Part shown: in pieces, positions 1 through 7,654 of the stretch
Layout: each line of letters opens with the position of its first letter
How positions within the stretch are numbered: the stretch's first letter is position 1
NCBI GenBank assembly: GCA_050178135.1
Contig: JBFXGJ010000034.1
Span: 1-22,480, forward strand
Direction of reading: 5' to 3'
DNA: 22,480 bases
Origin: UBA288 sp050178135
GTDB lineage: Archaea > Halobacteriota > Methanomicrobia > Methanomicrobiales > Methanospirillaceae
Notes under the pieces: model-generated
Database searches by the model: none
What the model was told of the DNA's origin: nothing
The model's input: the letters and a program-made list of their open reading frames with translations, nothing else
Position numbers and translations under genes: made by a program

Positions 1-600
1 GGCTCCTGGCAGCCCGGCCCGGGGCTCGACCTCTTTGCCCGCGTCCAGGGTGCCCTGCCCCACCTTGCCCTGGTCGCGGAGGACCTGGGCCACGTCACCC
101 CCGCGGTGGACGCCCTTCGCGACGCCCTCGGGGTCCCCGGCATGCGCGTCCTGCTCTTCGGGTTCGGCCCGGAGATGGCGTCGAGCCCGCACGTCCCGCA
201 CAACCACGACCGGGCGAGCGTCCTCTACCTCGGCACCCACGACAACCCGACCGCGCGGGGCTGGTTCGAGGAGGCGTCCGACGAGGAGCGCTCGCGGCTC
301 GCCCGGTACATCGGCCGGCCCGTGGATGCGAAGACCGTCGCGGATGTCCTGGTCCGGCTCTGCCTGCAGTCGGTCGCCGGCACGGCGATCGTCTCGCTCC
401 AGGACCACCTCGGTCTCGGGGTCGGCGCCCGAATGAACCTCCCGGGCACCCCCTTCGGCAACTGGGAGTGGCGGTGCCACCCCGAGTCCCTCTCCGCCGC
501 GCTCGCCGCCCGCCTCGCCGACCTCGCATCGATCTTTGGCCGCACCGTCCCGCCGGCACCCGGCGGGACCCCCCTCGAATCCGACTCCACCCCGACGTGA
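1..600 (+). CDS. malQ: 4-alpha-glucanotransferase (GH77, MalQ type), 3' part only
   Basis: The frame is open from base 1, so the N-terminal part lies outside the window; 199 residues remain before the TGA. The enzyme moves alpha-1,4-glucan segments between maltodextrins (amylomaltase or disproportionating activity) in the cytoplasm. Visible GH77 landmarks are AEDLG at residues 26-30 of the fragment, which holds the general acid/base Glu, and THDN near residue 79, whose Asp corresponds to the third catalytic carboxylate. Near the C-terminus come the LQDHLGLG segment and the NW-W-R motif (GNWEWR). The nucleophile Asp would be upstream and cannot be checked. The stop overlaps a GTG of the following phosphorylase frame (GTGA at 597-600), which suggests one transcript and translational coupling. 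GC-rich codon use matches the neighbour. The family call is secure; which donor glucan is preferred is not visible. Confidence 0.93.
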   Translation, partial: GSWQPGPGLDLFARVQGALPHLALVAEDLGHVTPAVDALRDALGVPGMRVLLFGFGPEMASSPHVPHNHDRASVLYLGTHDNPTARGWFEEASDEERSRLARYIGRPVDAKTVADVLVRLCLQSVAGTAIVSLQDHLGLGVGARMNLPGTPFGNWEWRCHPESLSAALAARLADLASIFGRTVPPAPGGTPLESDSTPT

Positions 601-605
601 TCATC

Positions 606-2810
606 ATGGACCGATACCAGGAATTTCCCCAGATCCCCGAACGCCTCGCCGGGCTTGTCGACCTCGCCTACAACCTCTGGTGGTCGTGGCACCCCGAGGC
701 CCGGCTCCTCTTCAAGCAGCTGTCGACCGCGCTCTGGAAGGAGTGCGTCCACAACCCGGTCCGCCTCCTCCGCCGGCTCTCGCCCGAGGTCTTCCAGGCC
801 GCGGCGGCCGACCCGGCGTACCTCCACCGTTACGACGTGATCATGCACCGGTTCCGCCGGTACATGACCGAGAAGAACGGCTGGTTCCAGGAGGTGTATG
901 GCAGCGGGCCCGCGCTCAGGATCGCCTACTTCTCGGCCGAGTACGGCCTCCACCACTCCCTGCCGTTCTACGCCGGCGGCCTCGGATTTCTCGCGGGCGA
1001 CCACCTCAAGGAGTGCTCCGACCTCCACGTCCCGCTCGTCGCGGTCGGGTTCATGTACTCGGACGGGTACCTGCACCAGCACCTCCTCGCCGACGGCTGG
1101 CAGGAGAACACCGTCGAGCGGCTGGACCGCGAGGCAGCGCCGATCACGCGTGTCACGGGGGCCGACGGGGCGCCGCTCGTCATCCGGATGCCGCTCGTTG
1201 ACTCGACGATCGCCGTCTACGTCTGGCGGGTCGACGTCGGTCGCGTCCCGCTCTACCTCCTCGACACGGACCACCCCGAGAACCCGCCCGAGCACCGGAT
1301 GATCTCGAGCCGCCTCTACTCGGGGGACCGTGAGTGCCGCCTCCGGCAGGAGATCGTGCTCGGGATCGGCGGGCGGCGGATGCTTGCCGAGCTCGGCATC
1401 GAGTTCGCCGCCGTCCACCTGAACGAGGGCCACCCGGCTTTTGTCCTCCTCTCGCTCCTCCACGAGCGGATCCAGGCGGGCCGGTCGTTCGACGAGGCCG
1501 TGAACGATGTCCGGGGGATCTCGATATTCACCACCCATACCCCGGTGCCGGCGGGTTTCGACGTCTTCCCGGACGATCTGATCACCCGCTCGTTCCGCCA
1601 GTACCGCGACCAGCTCGGGATCTCGCCCGAGCAGTTCCTCGCGCTGGGCCGGCACCCGGACGCGCCGGGCGACGGGTTCAACATGGCGATGCTCGCGCTC
1701 CGGCTCTGCGGCCATGCGAACGCGGTCTCGCAGCGGCACGGCGAGGTCTCGCGCGCCCTCTTCCGCTCGCTCTGGCCGGACCGGCCGGAGGCCGACGTCC
1801 CCATCTCTGCGATCACGAACGGGGTGCACCTGCCGACCTGGCTCAACCCGCGGATCGCCGCGCTCTACGACCGCCACTTCTTCGAGACCACGCCGAACTG
1901 GCAGGAGGAGCACGACGTGGAGGCGGTCTGGGCGTTCATCGAGACGATCCCGGACCGCGAGCTCTGGGACCTCCACGTCTCGCTCAAGAACAAGCTCCTG
2001 AACCGGGTGCGCGAACTGCGGCGCCACGCCTATGCCGCCGGCACGCTGGAGCCCGCGTCGCTCGTGGCGCAGGGGGGCCTCCTGAACCCGTCGGTGCTGA
2101 CGATCGGCTTTGCGCGCCGCTTCTCGACCTACAAGCGGGCGGACCTCATCTTCTCCGACCCCGAGCGGCTCCGGCGGATCCTGACCCACCCGCTCCGGCC
2201 GGTCCAGCTCCTCTTCGCCGGCAAGGCTCACCCGTCCGACGAGGAGGGCAAGCGCCTCCTGCAGCGGATCTACCAGTTCGCGAGCCGGCCGGAGTTCGGG
2301 GGCCGGATCGCGTTCATGGAGGACTACGGCGAGCAGACGGCGCAGTACCTGGTCCACGGGGTCGACGTCTGGCTCAACAATCCCCAGCCGCCGCTCGAGG
2401 CCTCGGGGACGAGCGGGATGAAAGCGGCGATGAACGGGGTGGTGAACTGCTCCATCCTCGACGGGTGGTGGCTCGAAGGGTTCGACGGTGAGAACGGCTG
2501 GGCCTTCGGCCATGACGCGCCGGAGGGCGACCGGAGGGCGCACGATGCGGACGCACTCTACACCCTGATCGAGAACGAGATCGCGCCGCGGTACTACGAC
2601 GCCGGGCTGGACGGGATCCCGCACGCGTGGGTCAGGATGATGAAGGCCTCGATCCGGACCTGTGCGCCGAGTTTCTCGGCCCGCCGGATGGTGAAGGAGT
2701 ACGTCGAGCGCTATTACCCGCGGCTGCTCGCGTGCGCCGGCTCCGAGTACACGGTCTGCCCGGTCGAGGGGGTCGACCAGGGCGCACGGCCCGCCGGCGA
2801 CGGGTCCTGA
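606..2810 (+). CDS. alpha-glucan (glycogen/maltodextrin) phosphorylase, GT35
   Basis: This 734-residue protein should release glucose-1-phosphate from the non-reducing ends of glycogen or maltodextrin in the cytoplasm, using pyridoxal phosphate. The first 100 or so residues (MDRYQEFPQIPERL, then NLWWSWHPEA) match the DUF3417 head typical of the archaeal/bacterial alpha-glucan phosphorylase branch. Further signatures are FSAEYGLH near residue 105, HLNEGHPAF near 270, TNGVHLPTW near 400, the RFSTYKRADL segment near 505, and EASGTSGMKAAMNG, whose Lys 606 is the expected PLP Schiff-base lysine. I chose ATG 606 because it begins the family head directly. GTG 597, overlapping the malQ stop, is an in-frame alternative adding three residues. 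The open frame continues back to 468, but that stretch is malQ in another frame. It is probably cotranscribed with malQ, and a hairpin follows the stop. Confidence 0.93.
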   Translation: MDRYQEFPQIPERLAGLVDLAYNLWWSWHPEARLLFKQLSTALWKECVHNPVRLLRRLSPEVFQAAAADPAYLHRYDVIMHRFRRYMTEKNGWFQEVYGSGPALRIAYFSAEYGLHHSLPFYAGGLGFLAGDHLKECSDLHVPLVAVGFMYSDGYLHQHLLADGWQENTVERLDREAAPITRVTGADGAPLVIRMPLVDSTIAVYVWRVDVGRVPLYLLDTDHPENPPEHRMISSRLYSGDRECRLRQEIVLGIGGRRMLAELGIEFAAVHLNEGHPAFVLLSLLHERIQAGRSFDEAVNDVRGISIFTTHTPVPAGFDVFPDDLITRSFRQYRDQLGISPEQFLALGRHPDAPGDGFNMAMLALRLCGHANAVSQRHGEVSRALFRSLWPDRPEADVPISAITNGVHLPTWLNPRIAALYDRHFFETTPNWQEEHDVEAVWAFIETIPDRELWDLHVSLKNKLLNRVRELRRHAYAAGTLEPASLVAQGGLLNPSVLTIGFARRFSTYKRADLIFSDPERLRRILTHPLRPVQLLFAGKAHPSDEEGKRLLQRIYQFASRPEFGGRIAFMEDYGEQTAQYLVHGVDVWLNNPQPPLEASGTSGMKAAMNGVVNCSILDGWWLEGFDGENGWAFGHDAPEGDRRAHDADALYTLIENEIAPRYYDAGLDGIPHAWVRMMKASIRTCAPSFSARRMVKEYVERYYPRLLACAGSEYTVCPVEGVDQGARPAGDGS

Positions 2811-2837
2811 TCGGTCTCGTCGGGCCGGTGCTCCGTT

Positions 2838-2863
2838 GGGCGGCCGGTTACCGCCCTTCTTCT
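2838..2863 (+). terminator. hairpin plus pyrimidine-rich tail after the phosphorylase gene
   Basis: GGGCGG (2838-2843) and CCGCCC (2851-2856) form a perfect 6-bp stem around a 7-base loop, followed by TTCTTCT. It lies in the 61-base gap between two convergent genes, so it may serve both strands. Archaea mostly rely on T runs, and this tail is interrupted by C, so activity is uncertain. Confidence 0.45.
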
Positions 2864-2871
2864 CAGAAACG

Positions 2872-4449
2872 TCATTTCTCGTCCCGACGCCAGGCGCCGG
2901 GGGGGAAATGGATGACGAACCGGGCGCCGGCCCCGGGGGTCCCCTCTTCCGCGATCGTCACGCCCGTGATCCCCAGGATCTCGCGGGCGAGGTAGAGCCC
3001 GAGGCCGGTGTTCCGGCCGTGGCCCCGTTCGAAGATCCGCTCTTTCTCATTGGCCGCGACGCCGGAGCCGTCGTCCTCGACCACCAGGGTGAGCCGGCCG
3101 CCGTCCTCTTCCGCGATGGAGAAGGTGACCCGGGTGGCCCCGTGCCGGGCGGCGTTCTCGACCAGGTTATAGACGACCCGGGCGCAGAGCGGGTCCGCGT
3201 AGCAGGCGAGCCCGTGGACCCGGGACTCGACCGCGATCCGCCCCTCGCCGAGCTCGTGGGTGGCCCCGGTGATGCACTCTTCGACCGGCACCCAGGCCGG
3301 CCCGTCGAGCCCGACGTGCTCGTAGGTGTGCGCGAACTCGATCATGTTCCAGATCGCGCCGGCATGGGAACGGATCCGGTCGAGGTGGACCTGCTGCTCG
3401 GCGGGGTCATCCACCTCGCCGGCGAGGTCCAGGCGGCCGAAGAGGGCGGTGATCTGGTTCTTGATGTCGTGCCGGGTGATGGTGGAGAGGAGGTTGAGCC
3501 GGGCCATCGCCTGCCGGAGGGCCTCCTCGTGCCGGTAACGGGTGGTGACGTCGCAGAGCAGCACGTAGAGGCTGGTGACCTCACCGTCCTCCTGGTGGGG
3601 GAGGAGAGTGACGTGGAGGTGACGCTCGAGCCCCTCGCGGTCCGGGACGCGCCTCCCGGTCCGGACGGTCTCGCCGGCGAGCGCGAGGGCGATCTCGGGG
3701 GCGAGCCGCCCGTACCGCTCCCTTGGGAGGGTGTCGGCGAGCTCCCGGCCGAGCAGGTCCGGGATCGGCCGGCCGACCCAGTCGGCGAAGGCCTGGTTCA
3801 CGGTGGTGCAGCGCTCCTCCCGGTCCAGGCAGGCCATCATCACCGGGACGGCGTCCATGACCCGGGCGAGGTGCCGGCGGGAGAGGCGGAGGGCCTCTTC
3901 GGCCCGGCGGTACTCGGTGATGTCGCAGAACGAGACGGCGAGCGCGGGCCCGCCCCGAAAGGTGACCGGGCCGACCGAGAGCGAGGACCAGCAGATGCGC
4001 CCGTCGGCGAGGCGGAGTTGCGTCTCGAAGCCGCGGACCATCCCTTCGGCGGCGACCCGGGCGAGGAGGCGGGAGCGGTCCTCGGGGTCGGCGTAGTACT
4101 GGAGGGCTCCGGATTCGCCGGGCCGGATCGGGATGACACCGGCGAGCTCGCGCGCCTGCCGGTTCGCGTAGAGCACCTCGCCCGAGTCCGCGCGGGTGAC
4201 GACGAACGGGGTCGGCGAGCCCTCGATCAGCGCCAGGAACTCGCCGTCCCCGTCCTGCTCGGCTGCCGGGGGGTCATTCGGCGAGGGCTCGCCGGGCCGG
4301 GACCTGGCGGCCGCGCCGGCGACCAGGCCCGCGAACGGGAGGGCAGCGCCGGTCCCCGGGGCGAGGAGGTCGATCGCGAGGGCCAGGACTCCGGCGAGGG
4401 CGACAGCGGCCAGGCGGCGGGCGAGGGGGGCGCGGATGGGGGTCGTGAT
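2872..4449 (-). CDS. membrane-anchored PAS-PAS sensor histidine kinase, apparent ATC start
   Basis: About 525 residues if read from 4449. A hydrophobic region of one or two membrane segments (residues about 8-46) precedes PAS1 (about 68-185) and PAS2 (about 190-305). The dimerisation/phosphoacceptor helix contains STITRHDIKNQ with the phosphorylated His near 327, the HDIKN variant common in methanogen kinases. The ATPase domain has the N box (YNLVENAARHG, about 427-437), a G1 box (VEDDGSG) and a G2 box (GRNTGLGLYLARE, about 478-490). It should autophosphorylate on His in response to an unknown PAS signal; no response regulator is next to it. The first standard start codon in frame is GTG 4176, which would cut PAS1 in half. 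The frame stays open to 4485, and an ATC at 4449 follows AGGAGG and a GAGGT spaced 3 bases away. The ATC is either a non-standard start or a mutated or misread ATG. It is transcribed divergently from the pilin-like cassette. Confidence 0.85.
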   Translation of the reverse strand: MTTPIRAPLARRLAAVALAGVLALAIDLLAPGTGAALPFAGLVAGAAARSRPGEPSPNDPPAAEQDGDGEFLALIEGSPTPFVVTRADSGEVLYANRQARELAGVIPIRPGESGALQYYADPEDRSRLLARVAAEGMVRGFETQLRLADGRICWSSLSVGPVTFRGGPALAVSFCDITEYRRAEEALRLSRRHLARVMDAVPVMMACLDREERCTTVNQAFADWVGRPIPDLLGRELADTLPRERYGRLAPEIALALAGETVRTGRRVPDREGLERHLHVTLLPHQEDGEVTSLYVLLCDVTTRYRHEEALRQAMARLNLLSTITRHDIKNQITALFGRLDLAGEVDDPAEQQVHLDRIRSHAGAIWNMIEFAHTYEHVGLDGPAWVPVEECITGATHELGEGRIAVESRVHGLACYADPLCARVVYNLVENAARHGATRVTFSIAEEDGGRLTLVVEDDGSGVAANEKERIFERGHGRNTGLGLYLAREILGITGVTIAEEGTPGAGARFVIHFPPGAWRRDEK

Positions 4450-4452
4450 GGA

Positions 4453-4467
4453 ACCTCTCTTCCTCCT
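4453..4467 (-). promoter_or_regulatory. ribosome binding site that places the kinase start at an ATC
   Basis: On the minus strand AGGAGG (4467-4462) is followed by GAGGT (4457-4453), then three bases and ATC at 4449. The minus-strand gene starting at 15366 has the same arrangement, GAGGT plus three bases plus ATG. This fixes the expected start at 4449 although the codon is not ATG, GTG or TTG. Confidence 0.6.
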
Positions 4468-4540
4468 GTTGGTCGGGGCGGGGCATCAACCATTGCGTTC
4501 GGATGGGTCCTGGAGGTGCCCTGGACCGTCCCCATGCCGG

Positions 4541-4549
4541 CATATATCG
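4541..4549 (-). promoter_or_regulatory. TATA box for the histidine kinase gene
   Basis: CGATATATG on the minus strand stands out in GC-rich DNA about 95 bases upstream of the inferred start at 4449. Transcription would begin near 4517 and leave a leader of roughly 65-70 bases carrying the ribosome site. No upstream B-recognition element is obvious. Confidence 0.4.
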
Positions 4550-4617
4550 GTCGACCGCGCATGGAGACGGCACCTGCGCCGCCGGTTTTCGCTATACTGG
4601 GGGCGGTGCGGTGGTAG

Positions 4618-4626
4618 TAATATAAT
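4618..4626 (+). promoter_or_regulatory. TATA box of the first pilin-like transcription unit
   Basis: TAATATAAT lies in an abrupt AT-rich patch 46-54 bases upstream of ATG 4672. Transcription would start near 4645-4650, leaving a short leader with AGGAG at 4661-4665. The identical 9-mer precedes the paralogous gene at 7655. Confidence 0.6.
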
Positions 4627-4671
4627 CATATTTATGATTGGGTCGTGCGAATAGTCAGACAGGAGCCGGCA

Positions 4672-5658
4672 ATGGGTGGTCGTGATCGCGAGGACGCACT
4701 CTCGGAGATCATCGGGTTCGTTCTGATCCTCGCGCTGATCGTGGTGGCGTCGACCTTGTACCTGATGTACGTGGTGCCGGCAGAGGGGCGCGAGGAGGAG
4801 ATCGAGCACATGAACCAGGTGAAGGACCGGTTCGTGAGCTACAAGACGAGCGTGGATGGGCTCTGGCTGCGGTCGCTCGGCGATCTTTCAATATCGGGCA
4901 CGCGCGGCGTCTCGCTCTCCACCTCGTTCGACCTCGGCACCGGCGGCGGGAATACCCAGTCGAGCGGGCTCTTCCTCTCCTTCATGCGGCCGATAGGGAC
5001 GGCGGCGAGGATGAGTATTGCCGCCGATAGCGGTGATTACCTCACACTCAGGGTCGATGGAACACCTGTTATTGATCGTGTCCCGCTCGGGTCACTCAAT
5101 TACTCGACGGATAACTACTACTGGATCCAGCAGACCTACGCGTATGAGATGGGAGGGGTCTTCCTCGAGCAGAAAAATGAGGGGGTGTCGGTCAAGGTGG
5201 CGCCGTCCCTGTCGCTTTATCATTTTGGAAATGGCACGAGTGAGAACTACATCCACTCGGTGAAGCTGAACCTCTGCCTGGTCAACCTGACGAGGGAGGC
5301 AGGGACCATCGGTGGAACCGGACCCCTGCGAGTGGAAACCCGCTTGCGCGAGTCCATGGTGTCGTCGTACGAGAATTCCCGTGTCGATACCGTCTCGGTC
5401 GAGATCGATGCCAGGAACGAACGGTGGGCATCTGCATGGAATCAGGCCTTCATCGACGCCGCACGAAGAAGTGGGGTGGCCGAGAGCGGAGATCTCACAG
5501 ACGATTCGCATCAATGGTTCTTCATTCACCGACCCGACGACACCACATCCATCCTTGAAGTCAGGAACAAGACCGGCGACCCTGCTATCTCCAAGGACGT
5601 GATGCTCAACCTGATCGAAGCCCCCCTCCAGGTAACCTTCGAATATGACGAATTGTGA
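4672..5658 (+). CDS. pilin-like surface protein with N-terminal membrane anchor (DUF7289-like), copy 1
   Basis: 328 residues. A short charged leader (MGGRDREDAL) runs into SEIIGFVLILALIV, a membrane helix of about 22 residues beginning at residue 11. This is the SE-(I/V)-(I/V)-G pattern of archaeal class III leader proteins, processed by a prepilin-type peptidase. A charged helix (GREEEIEHMNQVKDRF, about 43-58) and a beta-rich ectodomain follow. Start ATG 4672 has AGGAG seven bases upstream; GTG 4645 in the same frame lies at the predicted transcription start and was rejected. The protein aligns with the gene at 7655 along its length: YKT-VD-LWL after the helix, YYW-QQ-Y-Y--GGVFL in the middle, and the same ending before a shorter downstream pilin-like gene. 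The next gene begins inside its last 14 bases, so the two should be coexpressed. The resemblance to DUF7289 is from memory of the family pattern; the biochemical role is unknown, and a minor pilin or assembly partner of the next gene is my inference. Confidence 0.88.
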   Translation: MGGRDREDALSEIIGFVLILALIVVASTLYLMYVVPAEGREEEIEHMNQVKDRFVSYKTSVDGLWLRSLGDLSISGTRGVSLSTSFDLGTGGGNTQSSGLFLSFMRPIGTAARMSIAADSGDYLTLRVDGTPVIDRVPLGSLNYSTDNYYWIQQTYAYEMGGVFLEQKNEGVSVKVAPSLSLYHFGNGTSENYIHSVKLNLCLVNLTREAGTIGGTGPLRVETRLRESMVSSYENSRVDTVSVEIDARNERWASAWNQAFIDAARRSGVAESGDLTDDSHQWFFIHRPDDTTSILEVRNKTGDPAISKDVMLNLIEAPLQVTFEYDEL

Positions 5659-7513
5659 AGATGGGGTATCGGAGGTGATCGGGGGCGTGCTGCTCATCGC
5701 CCTCGTACTGATCGGCGCTGCTCTCGTCGGCACCTACGTCACGTCGCAACCCCTTCCAGAAAAGGTTCCGAAGGTGCAGTTCAACATCAAGGAGATCAAC
5801 GGTGCAATTTACCTTGAGCATGAGGGAGGAGAGAGCCTGCGAGATAAAGACTTCTCGATCATCATAAACGGGAATCCTATTCTTGAGTCCTCGTGGTATA
5901 TCGAGCCCGATAACGACGATCTCTGGACTTTAGGCGAGAGGATTGTAATTCCTGCGCATTCGGAGGCTGAATCCATTGGCCTCGTCTATAAGGGCGGATC
6001 CGGTGAGACACTCCTTCGGGCCCCGAATTCCCCCTGGGGGTTCGACATTGTCTTCCCCTCGTTCGACCCGAACGAGACCATAGATATCCCCGAGCCATTC
6101 TCCGTAGGTGGGGAATACGGCGATCTCGATTGGCAGTTCCCCGAGACCAGCGACCCGCAACCACTCTTCACCCCTCTTAACAGTAAACACGTGTATGTAG
6201 CGGCAAAGGACTCGACCATCACCCCACCCAACCCGCCGATATTCGTCTGTGACGGGATAAATGATGAGAGCGAAATCAACGATGCAATTGCTATTGCGGA
6301 GGGGGGTATTGTCGAGCTGCTCGATGGGAACTTCAAATGCTCCGGTCGAATTACGATGCGCGAACGCACCACGCTCTGGGGTCAGGGATCCCTGTCCACG
6401 ACGATCGAGACCAAGGCGAACGGGGGCTCGGGGTACCTCCCGATTGCGGTTGGCGCCGAATACGTGAACCTCGGAGGCAGGAATGGGGGAGATATGAAGG
6501 GTTTCACCATCCGGGGCAACGCTTTCGTCATGGTCACCAGGAGCCACGTCCGGGTGCAGGATATCCGGGCGACCTGCGTCGACCTCGACGGCGTCTGGCA
6601 TGAGGCATCGGGCAATGGGATGTTCTTTGTCTGGGTCGCCCCTACTAAGGACGATCCCAACAGAGTGATTGACGATGTCGAGTTCTGGGAGTGCCACGTT
6701 GTCAACTCCCACACGCACGGCTTCAACATGAACCAGGACTACAGCGATGGTGTCACCCGTGCCACGACGAACATCCGTTTTGTCAACTGCCGCGCCGTGA
6801 GATGCGGGTTCGGCCGGGTCGGCGATCCAGGCGTCGTGGCCGGCAACCAGTCACGATCTGAGTGGATTACCGGGTTCGACTTCCACGAGTGGCAGGATCT
6901 GATCAACTGCGAGGTCGTCAGTTGCATCGCGGAAGACAACTGGGAATCCGGTTTTCACCTTGAACCTGGGGCGCGGTACCTCGAACCCCCGGGACCGCGG
7001 ACCGTCTCAAAAAATATCCGTTTCAGGGACTGTTTCAGCTCGAACAACGGTCAGAGGAACACCTACGCCGGCCACTTTTTCATGTCCGGATACTACCTCT
7101 CCCGTGACACGACTCTCACGAACTGCCATTCTCTCAACAATCGCAATTCGGGGTTTTACGTCCACGGCGGCGCCAACAGCTCGTTCGTCGTGTGTTCCGA
7201 TGACGGGAGCACCTACGGATGGAAGATCTGCAAAGCGAGCTCGGACATCAGGCTCGATGACTGTTTGTCAAAGAACAACTTGCGTTGGGCGCTCTGGATC
7301 TCATTCTCCCAGCGGGTCATCGTTGAAAATTTCCGGCAGGACAACGTGAACGGTGACCGTGGGTATCAGAGCATCCTGGGGTGGTACAAGGACGAGGCTA
7401 AGTACCAGCAACCCGTCACCAATTCACGGTTCATCATCGCGGCCTTTAGTAGCAGGTTGCCGATCATCAACCAGGCAGGGGGCGGGAATGTGTACTCTCT
7501 TTCGTATGGGTGA
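5645..7513 (+). CDS. pilin-type anchored surface protein with C-terminal parallel beta-helix
   Basis: 622 residues. The N-terminus MTNCEDGVSEVIGGVLLIAL gives a class III-type leader and membrane helix at about 9-31. Residues about 40-128 form a small beta head domain with LEHEGGESL and GGSGETLLRA motifs, shared with the genes at 8714 and 10732. From about 182 to the end the sequence reads as a right-handed parallel beta-helix of the pectate-lyase/NosD type: VYVAAKDS and FVCDGINDESEINDAI (about 182-215), then TLWGQG and repeated NIRFVNC / NIRFRDC / LTNCHSLNN coils. Such domains bind or cleave polysaccharide or act as adhesins; no pectate lyase catalytic set is obvious, so I infer binding or structure. 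The ATG overlaps the previous gene by 14 bases, implying translational coupling. A C-terminal beta-helix of over 400 residues is far larger than a normal pilin body, so it is more likely a tip or minor component than a filament subunit. Confidence 0.88.
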   Translation: MTNCEDGVSEVIGGVLLIALVLIGAALVGTYVTSQPLPEKVPKVQFNIKEINGAIYLEHEGGESLRDKDFSIIINGNPILESSWYIEPDNDDLWTLGERIVIPAHSEAESIGLVYKGGSGETLLRAPNSPWGFDIVFPSFDPNETIDIPEPFSVGGEYGDLDWQFPETSDPQPLFTPLNSKHVYVAAKDSTITPPNPPIFVCDGINDESEINDAIAIAEGGIVELLDGNFKCSGRITMRERTTLWGQGSLSTTIETKANGGSGYLPIAVGAEYVNLGGRNGGDMKGFTIRGNAFVMVTRSHVRVQDIRATCVDLDGVWHEASGNGMFFVWVAPTKDDPNRVIDDVEFWECHVVNSHTHGFNMNQDYSDGVTRATTNIRFVNCRAVRCGFGRVGDPGVVAGNQSRSEWITGFDFHEWQDLINCEVVSCIAEDNWESGFHLEPGARYLEPPGPRTVSKNIRFRDCFSSNNGQRNTYAGHFFMSGYYLSRDTTLTNCHSLNNRNSGFYVHGGANSSFVVCSDDGSTYGWKICKASSDIRLDDCLSKNNLRWALWISFSQRVIVENFRQDNVNGDRGYQSILGWYKDEAKYQQPVTNSRFIIAAFSSRLPIINQAGGGNVYSLSYG

Positions 7514-7586
7514 TCGGCAACTATGCATGCATTTTCTCATGTTGCGATGAATCAGGGAGCATTGTCAAGAAAATCGCAAGAAGTAG

Positions 7587-7599
7587 TGTCTTTTTGACA
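7587..7599 (+). terminator. T5 run inside a short inverted repeat between the two pilin-like units
   Basis: TGTC-TTTTT-GACA forms a small palindrome 74 bases after the stop of the beta-helix gene and just upstream of the next TATA box. A T run is the usual archaeal termination signal. The palindrome could instead be an operator, since it lies about 18 bases upstream of the promoter element. Confidence 0.35.
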
Positions 7600-7616
7600 T
7601 TCCCGAATAGAAATTT

Positions 7617-7625
7617 TAATATAAT
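7617..7625 (+). promoter_or_regulatory. TATA box of the second pilin-like transcription unit
   Basis: TAATATAAT, identical to the element at 4618-4626. Its expected transcription start (about 25 bases on, near 7645) is downstream of ATG 7637, so translation should start at ATG 7655 with a leader of about 10 bases. Confidence 0.6.
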
Positions 7626-7654
7626 GTGGGGGGATAATGCTTGAACGAAACGCC

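Noticed and set aside
468..605. Upstream extension of the phosphorylase to ATG 468
   Set aside because: This stretch encodes the conserved C-terminus of MalQ in another frame; the DUF3417 head begins at ATG 606.
225..2624. 799-residue minus-strand open frame across the phosphorylase
   Set aside because: It is antisense to a clear GT35 enzyme, its composition is the Arg/Val/Asp/Pro-rich pattern of a GC-rich shadow frame, and it has no recognisable motif.
4463..4573. ATG starts on the minus strand (4573, and a later one reading MPRPDQQEEE) for the kinase
   Set aside because: They are in other reading frames and would need a frameshift; the ribosome-site position favours a start at 4449 without one.
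2836..4617. 593-residue plus-strand open frame over the histidine kinase
   Set aside because: It mirrors the kinase codons on the opposite strand, is dominated by Gly/Asp/Glu/Val, and the kinase motifs on the minus strand are unambiguous.
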